A stretch of DNA of 64,000 nt from Dryobates pubescens (taxonomy: Eukaryota; Chordata; Aves; Piciformes; Picidae), in assembly GCF_014839835.1 (NCBI RefSeq), contig NC_071627.1:4775001-4839000 (forward strand). Reading direction: 5' to 3'. A model generated the notes under the pieces. That model had not been told where the DNA came from, did not search any database, and saw nothing but the letters and a program-made list of their open reading frames with translations. The translations under genes were made by a program, and so were the position numbers. Every line of letters begins with the position of its first letter. The first letter of the stretch is position 1. Positions 9,119 through 21,562 of this stretch are shown here, piece after piece.

Positions 9119-10065
9119 AGTCTTAGACATCGTGAATTAGGCCAAACCAATCAAGAATTCCTGTGAGGAAGTACATGGGGAAGTTCCACGGTTCATGGGA
9201 CAGCTCACTCCACACATTTATGAGGACATGGCACCAGACAGCACAGGGACACTTTCTGTGGGACCGTTCAATAGTCATTCCACTCAGTAGCATGGAGTCA
9301 TCACAGCCAGAGGCTTCGTGCCTTAAGGAAGGCACAATGGGAAAAGATCCAGGCTACAACACATGACAATGGTTTCTTGAGAGGAAATTTGCATCTGGAA
9401 ATGACATCACTGGTTACAGTCACATTTTAAGTCAAAAGAAAAGTTATCTCCAAGCAAAAATAAGCCAACCAAACAAATGAAGCTCAAGTCTCACTGCCTC
9501 AGACAACAGTATGTTTCAGCTCTTCTACAGCCATTTCTGAAATGCCTCAGGAGTGGGGCTTGTTCCAAATGGTCCTGCTAATTTTTCATCTCACTTGCTC
9601 TCAGACAAGATTCCGGACATTTTGTCTTGTGCTGTATTGCAATGACAAGGTCTGACAGACAAACCACATACTCTGAGCTGCATGCAACCCTCATTGTAGC
9701 TCAGGAAAGGAAGGAATTGTGATTACTCCGTTACAGCATGGTGCAAGCATGGGACCCTTTCTTCTGTGGGTTCTGGATGTCTCTGAGACATGTGTATTTT
9801 GTCTTCTGGTCACTCTGTGCAGCCTTTGTGTTTCTGTATAAGCCACACAAAGGATTCCCAGTGAAGCAGGGAATTGCTCACATCCAGCCAGTGCTGTGCT
9901 CCCAATTCCATCTCAGCAGGCAAGAAAGGTATTTTGGCCTTTTCAGTACAGCAGCCTCATGAGAGCAGTGAAATCTTCCTTTGGCTTGAACGTGAGGGCT
10001 GGGTAGTCCTGGAACTGTCTTGGAAATAGAGAAGCACTAATGGTATTGGGGTGGGGTGGGGTGGG
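9119..10065. other. U1-U2 spacer, unit-shared block
   Basis: Paralogous to spacers after U3, U4, U5 and U7 (for example agcatggagtcatcacagcc, 'ctacagccatttctgaaatgcctca', 'gacaaggt...gacagacaaa'). No supported gene. Confidence 0.6.
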
Positions 10066-11137
10066 ATGGAATAGAATAGAATGGAATAGAATAGAACTAT
10101 TTCAGTTGGAAGAGGCTTGCAACATCTGTCCACCCACTTCAGAGCTGACCACAAGTTAAAGCATATTTTTAAAGGCGTTGCCCAAATGTCTCCTAAACAC
10201 TGGTCAGCTTGGGGCATCAAACACCTCTCCAGGAAGCCCATTCCAGTTTGATCAGCTTCTCTATAAAGACATGCTTCCTAATTTCAAGGCTTAAACCTAA
10301 GGCAGGCTGCACTAGAATGCATCCTGGTGGGTTTTGAAAGTCTCCAGAGAAGGAGACTCTGCAACCTCTCTGGGCAGTCTGTTCCTGGGCTCCGTCACCC
10401 CCACAGTAAAGAATTTTCTTCTCCTATTGAGGTGGAATTTCCTGAGTTCTAGCTTATGCCTGATGTCTTTTTGTCCTGTTGCTGGGCACCACCAAAAAGA
10501 GACTGGCATCTTCTTCTTCACCCCCACCCCTCAGATATTTATAGCCATTAATAAGATCCCCTTCCAGCCTTCTCTTCTCAAGAGTTAACAGCTCTGATTC
10601 GCTCAGTCTTTTTTCATAGGAGAGATGAGCAGAAACTGAACTCTGAGGATGACCACTCATGACTGGCTGCCAGCCAGAGGTTGCTGCCCATTCACTACAA
10701 CCCTTTGAGGTTCCTGACCTTCAGCCATTTCTTCATCAAGCACACCACAAACCTACTCACGTCACTGTTGGATGTGTCCAGAAAGATGCTGTGAGGGACA
10801 GTACCAAAAGCCTTATAAAGATCCAGAAAAAAAAATACATCCGCTGCCTTCCCTTAATCCACTGGGCGGGTGACCTTGTCATAGAAGGATATGAAATGAG
10901 TTAAACAAGACATTCCTTTGGTGAACCCATGATGACCACACCTGATGGTTGCATTGCTCTTGATATGCCCTTCAGGCATCAGGATGATCACAATACTGTC
11001 TCCAGTATGGTCAGACTAAGAGATATGTGGATTTCAGAGTCTTCCCTTATGGTCTTCTTCTAGATTGGATAACAGCAGCTAATTTCCAGTCAGCAGGGAT
11101 CTATACATTCTTCCAAGACCTTTGGTTGATGATGGAG
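10066..11137 (-). repeat. CR1 LINE, minus strand
   Basis: The left end has the inverted CR1 3' terminus with an ATAGA microsatellite (ggaatagaatagaactattt). It then runs back through the 3' UTR and part of ORF2. Paralogous copies at the same spacer position follow U5 (44516) and U7 (62728), so the insertion predates those duplications. Confidence 0.85.
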
Positions 11138-13193
11138 AACATTTGCCCTTTCTCCTTGAGCTCTGTGAACTGTATTTGAGTCTTGTCTTACCTGTTCCTC
11201 TTCAGAAGGACTGGCACCCCAGGTGTAATAGTAATAATTGTTTGAATGCACATGCATGGCACAGACCATTGGGAAACCCTCACACCGTGTTGTGCTGCAG
11301 TTCCAAAGACCAACATTGGAACCAGGATCCCCTTGTTGTTAGCAAGGAGTTGCTAGCAGGCCTCTGTGGGTCTTCTGAGCACTGAGCTTCTGGCCCCTCT
11401 AAGAGAGGCCTTGAGCGTGCAAGATCTCTGCAAAGTGGTGAGATGGCAAGGGGGAGCTTTGCAACTCTTCCAACACATCCAGCTGCAGATGGCAAAGGTA
11501 AGGATGTTATGGGAGAGTCCAAGAAGATGCCTCTGACCAATTACAAGGTTCACACTGGATCCTTTTACTTCCTAAACTCCTTCTCAAATTCTGGGTGTGA
11601 CTGGATCCAGTCTTAGCTGCAGACTGTAAAGAAGAGATCAGAATCCAAGTTATCTGACAGAGGTGGTTTATTCCAGCCTGAACTGGGACCACCCCTTCCT
11701 TGACAAAACCCTCTCACTTGTTCTCCTGTGCGTTTAAGGTCTCATAATCTCTTGCACAAGGTGTACATGTCTGTGTGCAATCACCCTTTAGTAGCTGCTC
11801 CTCATCTACAATGCCTGGAGAAACGTCTTTGGAGTTTTATGAACTCATGTAAATTCCTCATCCTCCCTCCTTATGTGGGAGGTACCAGGGACTCACCTGT
11901 CTTCTGTGGACTGGTTTCTTTCTTTCTTGAAGGTTTTTCCTGAATCAACTGGTTTAGTCCAGTTAATAGTAGCATTGTGCAAGACTCCCAGTACCTCCTT
12001 TTAACTAAGCAAGGATTCAAGTGAAGCTGAGCTTTAGTTCGTAGCCTAAGGCTTCATCTCTTCAATCTCTCACTCTAAGAACAGTCACTCACATTGTTAT
12101 GCAAATCAAGATTCAACTTAACCTAATTTGTGAAGATCGTGACATTCATTCTAATACTGTAAAACTTAATTTTATTCCCAGCAGTCCCATCTTTGCTCCA
12201 TGCAGCAGACCTAATATTTTAAGTGGAGTTGTGTCCTCCACTTTTTTTCTCCCTAAGAATTGAACTGGTCTTGATTGCTTCTCCAGTACTTTCCATGTGC
12301 TTTCCCAGGAGGATGATGCTGGCTCTGCAGAAGCAGTTGCAATCTAAGTCAGTTCTCAAAGCCAGTGATGAGTGCCTGGCACTGGTTTGGGTTTTGGGTT
12401 TTTTTGTTTGTTTGTTTGTTTTGGGGTTTTGTTTTGTTTTGTTTTGTTTTCCCTTTTTCTGGTCACCATTGACAGAGCCTGGTTCACACAAGGAGATTTA
12501 GATACTTGACTCTTCCCTCCCAGCTCAGTTTCCCCTTGATTCTTCCTCTTAAGTCCACTCCTGGCTGACTCTAATATTGATTCTAAAACTCCCATAATAA
12601 GCTTTATCTATTCCTTAAACCCCTCTAAACATCTAATAGCTTTGCACTTTACAATCACAATCCAAGATTAAATGTTTTTCCCCCTTATCCTTTACAAAGT
12701 TTCTGTTTGTACCTCTTGGAGTTTACTCTTGAATGGGTAGTTTAATACCCCACACAGCGGTGTCGTTAGATCCCTGCCCATTTCTATTGTGTTCGTTAGC
12801 TCCTCCTCTTTAAAGTTTGTGAGTCTAGGGCTTTAATTTATGACCTCCTCTTTTGATTTCTTGTTGTGGCCGTGTGCCCTTACACAATACAGGAGTTTGG
12901 GATTTACCTCTGAGAACAGGGACCTGGAAAAGATTTATAAGCCTGTGGAGTAACATTACAGGAGAAATGTCTGTGTATCTCCAGAACATGAACACAGGAT
13001 GCAGCATTTTGACCATTGTGTGCAGCTGGGGATATTTTTACAAATAGGCTAGAAAGTGACACACTGTCTGCTCTCAATTCAGGACAGAAGAGGGGGTAAA
13101 TTGGCCGTCTTTTTGCCGATGCGTGAAACAAAAAGTGAAAAAAAATCGAATTTGGGTGATGCGTTCTGGAAACAGCATTGTCATTCTTGTGTG
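11138..13193. other. U1-U2 spacer, blocks B and C
   Basis: Non-coding as far as I can see. Block B (about 11138-12300, 'cctgttcctcttcagaagga', 'ggatccagtctta') recurs before U3, U5 and U7, partly before U4. Block C (about 12640-13100, 'ctttaatttatgacctcctc') recurs before U3, U4, U5 and U6 but is missing before U1 and U7. A (TTTG)n/(TTTTG)n stretch lies at 12385-12455. Confidence 0.55.
12385..12455. repeat. Simple repeat (TTTG)n / (TTTTG)n
   Basis: Runs of tttg and ttttg units; it makes the spurious open frame 12223-12501. Confidence 0.8.
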
Positions 13194-13370
13194 ATGGTGA
13201 GCTCAGGTGATGGGGAAGACTCGACTTTGGGGATTTCGCCCTGGCACCAGCCTTTTGGCTCAGTTTCGGCATGGAGAGTTCAACTGGAAGAAGCAAAGCC
13301 CAAGACAGCAGCGCCGACCAGAAACAGAGGAACCATTCCCGCTGCCGACGCTAGGTGGCGGTGTTGACCA
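13194..13370 (+). promoter_or_regulatory. U2 promoter: conserved shoulder and CSE
   Basis: The CSE is at 13338-13370 (cccgctgccgacgctaggtg, then gcggtgttgacca), 252 bp before the start codon. The core reads CTAGGTGGCGG, the closest match to a CTCF site in the window. The 140 bp upstream (tgagctcaggtgatgggg ... gaagcaaagccc) is shared by U2-U7 but not U1. Confidence 0.75.
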
Positions 13371-13589
13371 CGGACTGGCAGCTTCCTCTGCCCGCCCCGC
13401 CTCGGCAGCACCAGCGCACAAAAACAGCCGAGAAAGCTGCTCGGGAACGGCAGAGGGAAACGGAGCCGGGCTGCTTGGGGGCTTGCAGAAGACCTTCCCA
13501 GCTATCCCTGGCAAATACTGCTCCTCCTGGGACTCTGCTTACAAACGCCGACAAGCCGGGAGGACGCTGTCTGGCTTTTGGGGAGAGGA

Positions 13590-15986
13590 ATGGCGTGGAA
13601 CGGCAGACGGAGCGGATGCAGCCTCAGGCAAGTGATCTTATTCCTTCTGTGCATTTGCGTGTGGCAGAGCGGGGCCGAAAGCCTCCGCTATTCTCTGGCG
13701 GAGGAGATGGAGAGGGACGCCTTTGTGGGCAATATTGCCCAGGACCTGGGGCTTACTCCGAGCCAGCTGGCAGCTCGCAAGGCGCGCGTTGTGTCGGAGG
13801 GGAACCAGCAGCTTTTCCGCCTCAACCCGAGCACCGGAGTGCTGACGGCCAAGGAGTCTCTGGACCGAGAGGAGATCTGTCCTCAGAGCGAGACCTGCAC
13901 GCTCTTCTTTACGCTCTTCTTAGACAATCCTTTGCAGCTGTTCCGAGGGGAGGTGGAGGTTCTTGACGTGAACGACAACTCTCCCGTGTTCCCTAAGAAG
14001 GAGATGGTTTTAGAGATTCTTGAAACAACATCTCCAGGGTCACGTTTCCCTCTGGACACTGCCCAGGATGCTGACGTAGGCAGCAACGGCTTGCAAAATT
14101 ACAGCCTCGGTTCCAATTTGCATTTCTCTCTCGCAGTCGGAGCGGAGAATGATGGAGCAAAATACGCAGAGCTCCTCCTATACGGGCAACTGGACCGTGA
14201 AGAGCAGTCGGAGCTGAAATTACTCCTCACCGCCACGGACGGCGGTTCACCACCCAGATCAGGAACGGCTCAAGTCCGGATCGTGGTGTTGGATGCCAAT
14301 GACAACACGCCAGTTTTCAGTCGGGAAGTGTATGAGGTGCGCCTGGCCGAGAACAGCCCCCTGGGGCAGCTGGTGGTCAAAGTGGCGGCCACGGACCCTG
14401 ACGAAGGGTCCAACGGGAAAGTGCAGTACGCCTTCACACAGATTTCAAAGGGTTCCGGAGAGCTCTTTGACCTGAACCCTGACACAGGTGAGGTTCGGGT
14501 GGCGGGAAACCTGGACTATGAGGAAACGAAAAACCATAAGATGGTGATAAGAGCCACAGACGGCGGGGGTTTGTCTGCACATTGCAAAGTGCAGATTGAG
14601 CTGGTGGACGTGAACGACAATGTCCCGGAGATAGCTCTTACTTCACACACCGCATCCATTCCTGAGGACGCTCCGCCACGCACCCTGGTGGCACTATTCA
14701 GTGTGAGGGACCGGGACACTGGTGACAACGGCAGAACGGAGTGCACCATCGATGAGGACTTACCTTTCACTCTCACACCCACCTTCGGCAATTTCTACGA
14801 GCTGAGAACCAACGCGGAGCTGGACAGGGAGGCGACGGCAGAGTACAACATCAGCATCCGAGCGACGGACTGGGGCCCGCGGCGCCTGAGCTCTCGGCAG
14901 AGCCTGTGGGTGCAGGTGTCGGACGTGAACGACAACGCCCCCGCCTTCAGCCAGGAGCTCTACAGCATGTGGGTGACGGAGAACAACAGCCCCATGGTGC
15001 GCATCGGCAGCGTGCAGGCCAGCGACGCGGACGCGGGCAGCAACGCGCGCGTGCAGTACGCGCTGGTGCGTGAGGAGGGCGAGGAGCAGCCGGCGGTGTC
15101 GGTGAGCTCGGAGAGCGGCGACGTGTACGTGGTGCGCTCGCTGGACTACGAGCGGGTGCGCGCCTTGGAGGTGTGGGTGAGCGCGGCCGACGGCGGCTGG
15201 CCGGCGCTGAGCGCGCGGGCGCTGCTGCGCGTGCTGGTGCGCGACGAGAACGACAACGCGCCGGTGGTGCTGCACCCTGGTGCCGAGAGCGGCGCGGGCG
15301 CGGGCGAGCTGGTGCCGCGCTGGGCGCCGGCAGGCTACCTGGTGGCCAAGGTGGTGGCGGTGGACGCGGACGCGGGGCAGAACGCCTGGCTGTCCTACGA
15401 GCTGGCCAAGGCCACGGAGCCGGGGCTCTTCCGCCTCGGGCTGCACAGCGGCGAGCTGCGCACGGCGCGGGCCGTGGCCGAGCGCGACGCGCCCCGACAC
15501 AGGCTCGTCGTGCTCGTGCGAGACCGCGGCCAGCCGCCGCGCTCGGCCAGCGCCACCCTCGCCATCGCCCTGCTCCACGACTTCTCCGACGCCCATGTGC
15601 GCCTCAGCCAGGACGCGCCGCCCGCCGAGCCCGACGACACGCTCACTCTCTACCTCATCGCCTGCCTGGCCTGCGTCTCCGCGCTCTGCCTGGCCACCGG
15701 CCTGGCCGCCCTGCTCATGAAGCTGCGGCGGGACAGGCAGAGACAGGGCGAGCCCTTGCCCACCTTCCCGACGGCTGTCGCCGAGAGCGACGCAGGCTCC
15801 CTGCCCCGCAGCCTTGTGTACGACGTGTGCTTGGCCACCGGCACCCTGAGCAGCGACTTTCACTTCCTCGGTCCGCTCTTGCCCTGCTTCCCTGCCGGGA
15901 TGCCTGCCGGCACGGTTCTTCAGCGGAGCTCGATGTGCTCACAAGAGGTGGCCAGCATCGCGGAAGGGGATGACCGGGCTGTACAG
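13590..15986 (+). CDS. Clustered protocadherin U2, ectodomain exon
   Basis: 799 codons from ATG 13590 (MAWNGRRSGC). No upstream in-frame ATG exists here, which helps fix the start used in all units. Same architecture as U1: signal peptide, six EC repeats, membrane segment, 88-residue tail. EC1 carries the CX5C loop (CPQSETC). EC2-EC3 are distinct from the paralogues, for example AVGAENDGAKYAELLLYGQL in EC2 and RLAENSPLGQLVVKVAATDP in EC3, with DVNDNVPEIAL at the EC3-EC4 linker. The juxtamembrane class is RQRQGEPLP. The last 30 codons (MPAGTVLQRSSMCSQEVAS onward) and 180 bp of intron are nearly identical to U4. Ends CAG|GTGAGG, phase 0. Confidence 0.95.
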
Positions 15987-16644
15987 GTGAGGAACCGGAG
16001 CTCGTTGAGGTGAGGCGGGAGCGCGCACGGCGGGGCGGGTGTTCAGGCCTGGGAGTTAGGTATTACGGTTTTGAGAAACTGGTATTTAGGGAGGACTCTT
16101 CAAACGGTGAGGGGTTTAGCGAAAGCCATTTGCGACGGCTTCCCAGGAGAACCAGAGGATTGTCATCTTTTTGTGAATGCTGAGCTACCGTAGCCACCTC
16201 TATGCCATGACTATTTGCCTAAGATCATGTTTTATGTGTTACCATAAAATCGAGCAGCTGGAGCCTGAGATGGCTGCAAAGCATGGGTTTGGATGTGTGT
16301 GTCACCACAGTGGGTTGTATCCATGCACTGAGTAGAGCATGTACTCTTTATGAGAAAGGAATCTTAGGGCTCTTAACTTACACCCTCGGACTTATGAAAA
16401 ATTTGCATCAGTGCCTTTGTGATATCCATAGTGCAGGGTGTTTTCTCGATTTAAATTTTTCCTGCTCAGGTCAGAAACCTACCAACTGGTCCAACCTGCT
16501 CTTTATGCCTGGGTAGAGCAGACTGGTGTCACACATGCAGTGGTGTCACACATGCAGTGGTGTCACACATGCCCTCTAAACTTCTTGCTGATGCATGCTT
16601 ACCTTCCATTCTTAATGGCATCCTCTTTCGTCTTTCCTTCACAG
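15987..16644 (+). other. Intron 1 of U2
   Basis: 658 nt ending in acceptor tctttccttcacag. The first 170 bp match U4 intron 1. It contains a 17-bp minisatellite at 16524-16573. No gene seen. Confidence 0.7.
16524..16573. repeat. 17-bp minisatellite, about three copies
   Basis: Tandem copies of tggtgtcacacatgcag. Other units have a single version of this motif at the same place in intron 1. Confidence 0.85.
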
Positions 16645-16764
16645 GGCAGAGCTCCCCTCTGTGAAGACACAGATCCCACACCTGCCGAAGCAGCCTGTGC
16701 TACAAGCAGGGGTGTGGAGCTAAACGTTAGTTCTGATCAAAACCCTTGGCTCACCCATCAGTAA
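16645..16764 (+). CDS. U2 private cytoplasmic exon 2
   Basis: Phase-0 exon of 39 codons, GRAPLCEDTDPTPAEA to NVSSDQNPWLTHQ, then TAA (16762-16764). A strong donor CA|GTAAGT (intron from 16761) overlaps the stop. Unit U2 also keeps a good exon 3 acceptor, so both the short and the spliced tail are possible. Confidence 0.72.
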   Translation, partial: GRAPLCEDTDPTPAEAACATSRGVELNVSSDQNPWLTHQ

Positions 16765-17141
16765 GTGAGGAGAAAGTCAAGCTTGTCTGTTCTCACCAGC
16801 TAACGCCCTGACACGGAAAAGGGGAAAAAGAGAACAAACATCCACCAAAAAGCAACAGAGAGGTACAAGGCTTCTTTGCCAGAATGCAAATCTCCTCTCC
16901 TCTTGAGCAGTGCTTTATTCATGTAGGTATTTTGTAATTGTGACATGGATGGAGGATGAGCACTATGTTGCATGTTGATTGCACTGAGACTTGATGCATG
17001 TTTGTGAGACTGCTCCTACTTCTGAATTTTAAGGGGAAAACCTGGAAGCAGATGCTTAAGGTAACATTCTCCTACATCACATTTTCTGTGTTTTGTTATG
17101 GGTTCTGTACGACTCTGTAACAATTCCCTAATTTTCTGCAG

Positions 17142-17238
17142 TCTGATCAATCCCAGGAAGACAGATGATCAGCAGAATGCAGTGGTGCTTGCACGGAAAT
17201 TGCTTAATAACAGACAGAAGCTGATTAGAAACGGCTGA
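17142..17238 (+). CDS. U2 putative exon 3, shortened
   Basis: Acceptor attttctgcag at 17131-17141. Joined to exon 2 in phase 2 it reads H-LINPRKTDDQQNAVVLARK and on to QKLIRNG, then TGA (17236-17238). A 5-nt gap relative to other copies (ctgatt/agaaac) changes the frame and gives this early end. Coding status uncertain. Confidence 0.35.
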
Positions 17239-17588
17239 CATTGGCACACTTCTGTCTGAGCAGGAGTCTATAGGTTGGCCTGACTCTGAAGAGTGGGCTT
17301 TGAGCAATGTGTGATTTTTTTTCCCCTCTTTTTTTTCCACAACATTAATTTGAAATGAACATTTTAGATATTGGAGTATAATATGGTAGAGAATTAAAAG
17401 CACTGTTCTGGGTTTAGCAGTAAAATCGGCTGAAACGCTTGTAGTGAGCTTAAGGTTCTGTAAAGCTTAAGGCATCAAGAAGCTTTCTGTTTTCCTGCCC
17501 TTACCCTGCAATGATCTATAAAGTCATGTGAGATGTCTTTTCAAGTCTCAAATACCTGATAATGGAAAAAAACCCAAAACTGAAACAC

Positions 17589-17594
17589 AATAAA
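17589..17594 (+). terminator. Conserved distal poly(A) signal, U2
   Basis: AATAAA in acacaataaaacttacttag, the position shared by all units. Confidence 0.55.
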
Positions 17595-18099
17595 ACTTAC
17601 TTAGAACTCCCCTGGCTGAGTGTGCTGTCTGTGAGATCACTTATCATAGTCACCAGCAAGCATATTGCATTCCCAAGAGCAGGGTTTTGGGAACAAACCC
17701 AAGTCTTTGGAGCGGAATTTATGGAGGGGAAAACAGAGCAACCTGGAAACAGGCTGTTCTCAGAATGCAGAGCAAACTGAAAGGCTCTCAGTCTGAGAGT
17801 GTGAATTAGGACAATAATCTTGGTCTGTTTCACAAACCCATGATCACTGCTGAATCCCTGGACACCTGTAACCATGCACAACTTGTTCAGCTAAACAACC
17901 TAAAAGCTTCATGTGCACAAAGAGATCTATGTTTTGGTCTCAGGATGTACTGGCAGTCCTGTACAGATCACAGTGGCAGGAGATCCTTTTGCTGCTGCTG
18001 CTTGGAATTGCTTTCCATGGGCAATCCTCAGATGGATGATCTGCTACCATGGCATGGCAATAGCAAGGCCAGTGCAAGTCTCTCTCCCTCTCTGGACCA
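17595..18099. other. U2-U3 spacer, unit-shared block
   Basis: Paralogous to the sequence after U3 and U6 (for example aagcttcatgtgcacaaaga and 'ccatgggcaatcctcagatgg', also at 26505-26640). Open frames on both strands are not consistent between copies. Confidence 0.55.
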
Positions 18100-18215
18100 A
18101 GACACCTTCTTGCAAACTGGAGGAACACTGGCTAGTTTCCAGGCAGAAGGGATCTCTGCAGATTTCCAAGACATTTAGCAGATGATGGACAGGGGTCCTG
18201 CTGTAATACCCTGAT
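18100..18215 (-). repeat. CR1 LINE fragment, minus strand (left part)
   Basis: ORF2-region CR1 sequence (gggatctctgcagatttcca), continued after the LTR at 18879-19360. Confidence 0.6.
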
Positions 18216-18878
18216 GTGACCCAAGCCTCAAACCCTGAACTTAGAAGCAGGCTGGGTTCTGACATTCATCTCAGACAAAGGTGAAGCCAGCACCAAGAGA
18301 CAGTTGAAGCCAGTTGAACTCTTTATTGAATGCAAACAACAATGCAGAAAAGGAGGAGTTCTTCAACTTGTCAAGGAATTAGAGGAGATTAGAAGAGAGG
18401 AAAGAAGGAAAATGGAGGACAAAAATAACCAAAAGGGGAGAGAGTTATCATTACCCCAGGTTCCAGCATCGTGCAGTGTGGTCTTCATTCTGGGGTTCCA
18501 AGGTGGTGGGGGCACCCACTTGGCTTGGCTAATTTTGCCCCTTTTATAGTTTCCCGTCCCTTGGGCTCCTCCTCCTTGGGGTATTTCCCAGACATGAGTG
18601 CTGTCATGCTCTGGAAAGTTCCCAAAATGGGTCTGGGAGTCAAGAGGGTCTCAGGATGTAGTGGATCTCAGGGGTCATAATAATCTCCCTGCTGCAGTGA
18701 CTGGCAGGACCCTTGGGCACATGATTGTGCCCATTTTCCTGATCCAGCACAGGGCAGCTACCACAGGAGGAGCACCATGCCACCTGCACAGGCCTTGGTG
18801 CCTTTCACTACTGACTGGCCTTGCCAAACATCATGTTTAAGGCAGAGCCTTTAGGTCATGCCCATGATATATCAAACA
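18216..18878 (-). mobile_element. LTR (fossil) inserted in CR1, minus strand
   Basis: About 660 bp interrupting the CR1. On the minus strand it shows a TATA box (from ttttatag near 18540) and a poly(A) hexamer (from tttattga near 18322) in LTR order. Boundaries are approximate and no clear target duplication was seen. It is younger than the CR1 around it. Solo; no internal retroviral genes visible. Confidence 0.5.
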
Positions 18879-19360
18879 GCACATTCATCCCATTAAATCC
18901 CATGGACTTGTGAACATTGAGCCAATAGAGCTGGTCCTGGACAATTTCAGTATCCACAAATGGAAAGTCACTGTTCCCACACTCACAGTCCTCTGGCTCA
19001 GTCTTATTAAAGAAGGAGGCCAAAAAAAGCATTGAATACCTTCACTTCTTCATCCAGGTTAGTCAGGTAATTGTCTTCATCAAGTCCAAAGTTTTCAGTA
19101 GACCTCTTCTTGCTATTAAAATACTTCAGAAAAACTTTCCTGTTGCCTAACACAACACTTGGCCTCTTTACAGTTTGGGTTTTGTCTTTTCCCATTTTCT
19201 CCCTCCTTATATGAACCTTCTGTCATCTTCCTGCAAAGCCTGACCTTGCTTCCAGAGATTATACAATTTCTTTTCCTCTTGAGCTCCATGAGTTGTTTCT
19301 TGTTCAGGCAAAGAGAACTTCTGCCACATTTGCTTGACACATTGAAATTGCCTGAAAATA
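18879..19360 (-). repeat. CR1 LINE fragment, minus strand (right part)
   Basis: Continues the CR1 ORF2 region (gacaatttcagtatccacaaatgg..., ctcttcttgctattaaa). A paralogous piece after U6 lies at 51718-51850. Confidence 0.6.
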
Positions 19361-21175
19361 GACTGAAACTGTACAGTTTGTTGTCTTTGGGAGGACTGTA
19401 GGGAAAGCAATAGTTGCTTCGAAGGATGTTGTCAGAAGCAAGATTCAAGATGAACATGGCAAAGGTCCATTTATTTCAGACTCACCTATGCTACTCCCAA
19501 ATTCAGAGGTTTCTTCATGACAGTGGAAAGTTGTCTCAATATCATTTGCTGGGTTTGTGCTAGAGAATTTGCATTCTCTTTTTTGCCCTTTCTCCTTCTG
19601 CTCTCTGAACTGTGCTTGAGCCTTTTCTTACCTGTTCCTCTTCAGAAGGACTGTCGGCCTGTGTCTAACAATGGATTGTTTGAATGCAGGCTTGTGGCAC
19701 AGAATATTGGGTAACCTTCAGGCTGTGTTTGGCTGCAGTTCCAAAGTATAATATCGGAAACCAGGATCCCTTTGTGTGTGAAAGTGAAATAAAGAGAACA
19801 CCTGAAGGCCTTGTGTGGAGACAGTGGTATGTGTAGAGATGTTGTTTCTGGGAAAGCTCTGTGAATGTTCTCAGAGGAGTGGAAGTCTTTTTCTCCCTTT
19901 GTGCCTTGGCTGAGGTAAGGGTGAGCAGGCACGTTCCTTCAGGTTGGAGGTGAAGCTTATAGTGCATTGAGGACAACTGTGGGGAGCAGGGACTTGCTAG
20001 CAAGCCTCAGTGGGTCTTCTGAACGCTGAACTTCAGATTGTGACCAGGCCCAGTTTGATCCTGTTCAGTAGAACCTGGGCCCTACCCTAAAGGGGTCATG
20101 GGTATGCAAAGGCCTTTGCAAAGAAGCGAGGTGGGAAGAACATTTCCAACTCCTGTGCTCAGCACAGTCAATCCCATTGAGCTAAGCAAAACAAAATTTA
20201 GGTCAGCCTAATATTAAGCAATTCCATTGAACTTTCTACAAATATTTTTTTTTCCTCTCCAGTACTCCCTTCTTGCTTTTATTCAGTAAATGGTCCAGTA
20301 ATGGTCCAGTAATGGTGTCAGTCGATCCTCAGGATCAGAGATTAATATCTGATCATGGAGGTTGATTCTCGACACAGATTGTGACTCACTGCGAGGTTCT
20401 ATTCAGAATTGCTCACCCCTCCCATTTCCCCTTCCCCATGGTTGCTCCTCTTCGATTCAATGCTGCCAAATTCGATCCTACCTCTAATCATCTAATCATA
20501 GGCACTGCATATTCCCAAACCCTCCCTCAAAACTCTCGAATTCAGTTTGCTCCTTCCTATCAGGTGGTTTCTGCTAATTTATTTTGATTGTCTGTTTTCC
20601 CTTATTGTTTAGAAAGTTTCAGATTCAACCTCTTGCAGTTTACATTTGAATTGTTCCTTCAATGGTCCATCCATCGGAATCCTTGAATCCCTGCTCTTTG
20701 CTATTAGCACCGTTAAGTCCTACTAATTAGCGCCTGTGCGCATGGGGGGTTAATTTCTGAGCTCACCTAGTTGTTCTCTTCCTTTGGTATCAAACGGCTG
20801 CTGACCCTGAGTCCTTCCACAGGTACAGGAGCTGAGGTTTGACTTCTAAGTAGATGAACCATGAAAGCGTTTCCAACCTCGGGTGCTAATAAAGAGGAAA
20901 AAGGTCTGTGTGCCTCCGGAACGTGCTAAAAGGTTGCAGCGTTTTAATGTTTGTATGCAGCTGAGGACACATTTCATGAATGTGTGAGAAAGTGACAAAG
21001 TTTAAATTTGGTGCCAGAGTAAGCAGTCAGAGGAGGAGGACACTCCTCTGGAAACAGGACAGAAGAGAATTTATATCACGCTTCCTTTCAGGGACCTGTG
21101 ATCCAGAATGCGAAAAAAAAATGCAATTAAGGTGAAGTGTCCTACAAACAGCATTATCATTTTCCTCTGGAAATT
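19361..21175. other. U2-U3 spacer, blocks B and C
   Basis: Block B (19560-20250) and block C (20590-21060) as in the other spacers, no repeats of note between. No gene seen. Confidence 0.55.
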
Positions 21176-21347
21176 AGCTCGGGTGATGGAGAACACTTCG
21201 GTATCGGGATTTTTCCCTCGCACTGAACTTTTAGCTCCACTTTGACACAAGGAAGGCAGCTGGAAGCAACAAAGTCCAAGGAAAGCAGCACCGACCAGAA
21301 ACAGAAGAACGATTCCCGCTGCTGACGCTGGGTGGCGGTGTTGACCA
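21176..21347 (+). promoter_or_regulatory. U3 promoter: conserved shoulder and CSE
   Basis: CSE at 21315-21347 (cccgctgctgacgctgggtg, then gcggtgttgacca), 248 bp before the start codon, with the unit-shared 140 bp upstream. Confidence 0.72.
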
Positions 21348-21562
21348 CGGACTGGCAGCTTCCTCTGCCCGCCCCGCCTCGGCAGCACCGGCACACAAAA
21401 CCAGCTGACAGAGCTGCTCGGCAACGGCAGAGGGGCAACCGGGCTGCCCAGGGGCTCGCAGAAGACCTTCCCAGACATCTCTGGCAAATACTACTCCGAT
21501 TAGGACGCTGCTTGCAAATGCCGGCAATCCGGGAGGACTCTGTCTGGCTTTTGGGGAGAGGA

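Noticed and set aside
12223-12501. 92-aa frame rich in Phe/Leu
   Set aside because: Produced by the (TTTG)n repeat.
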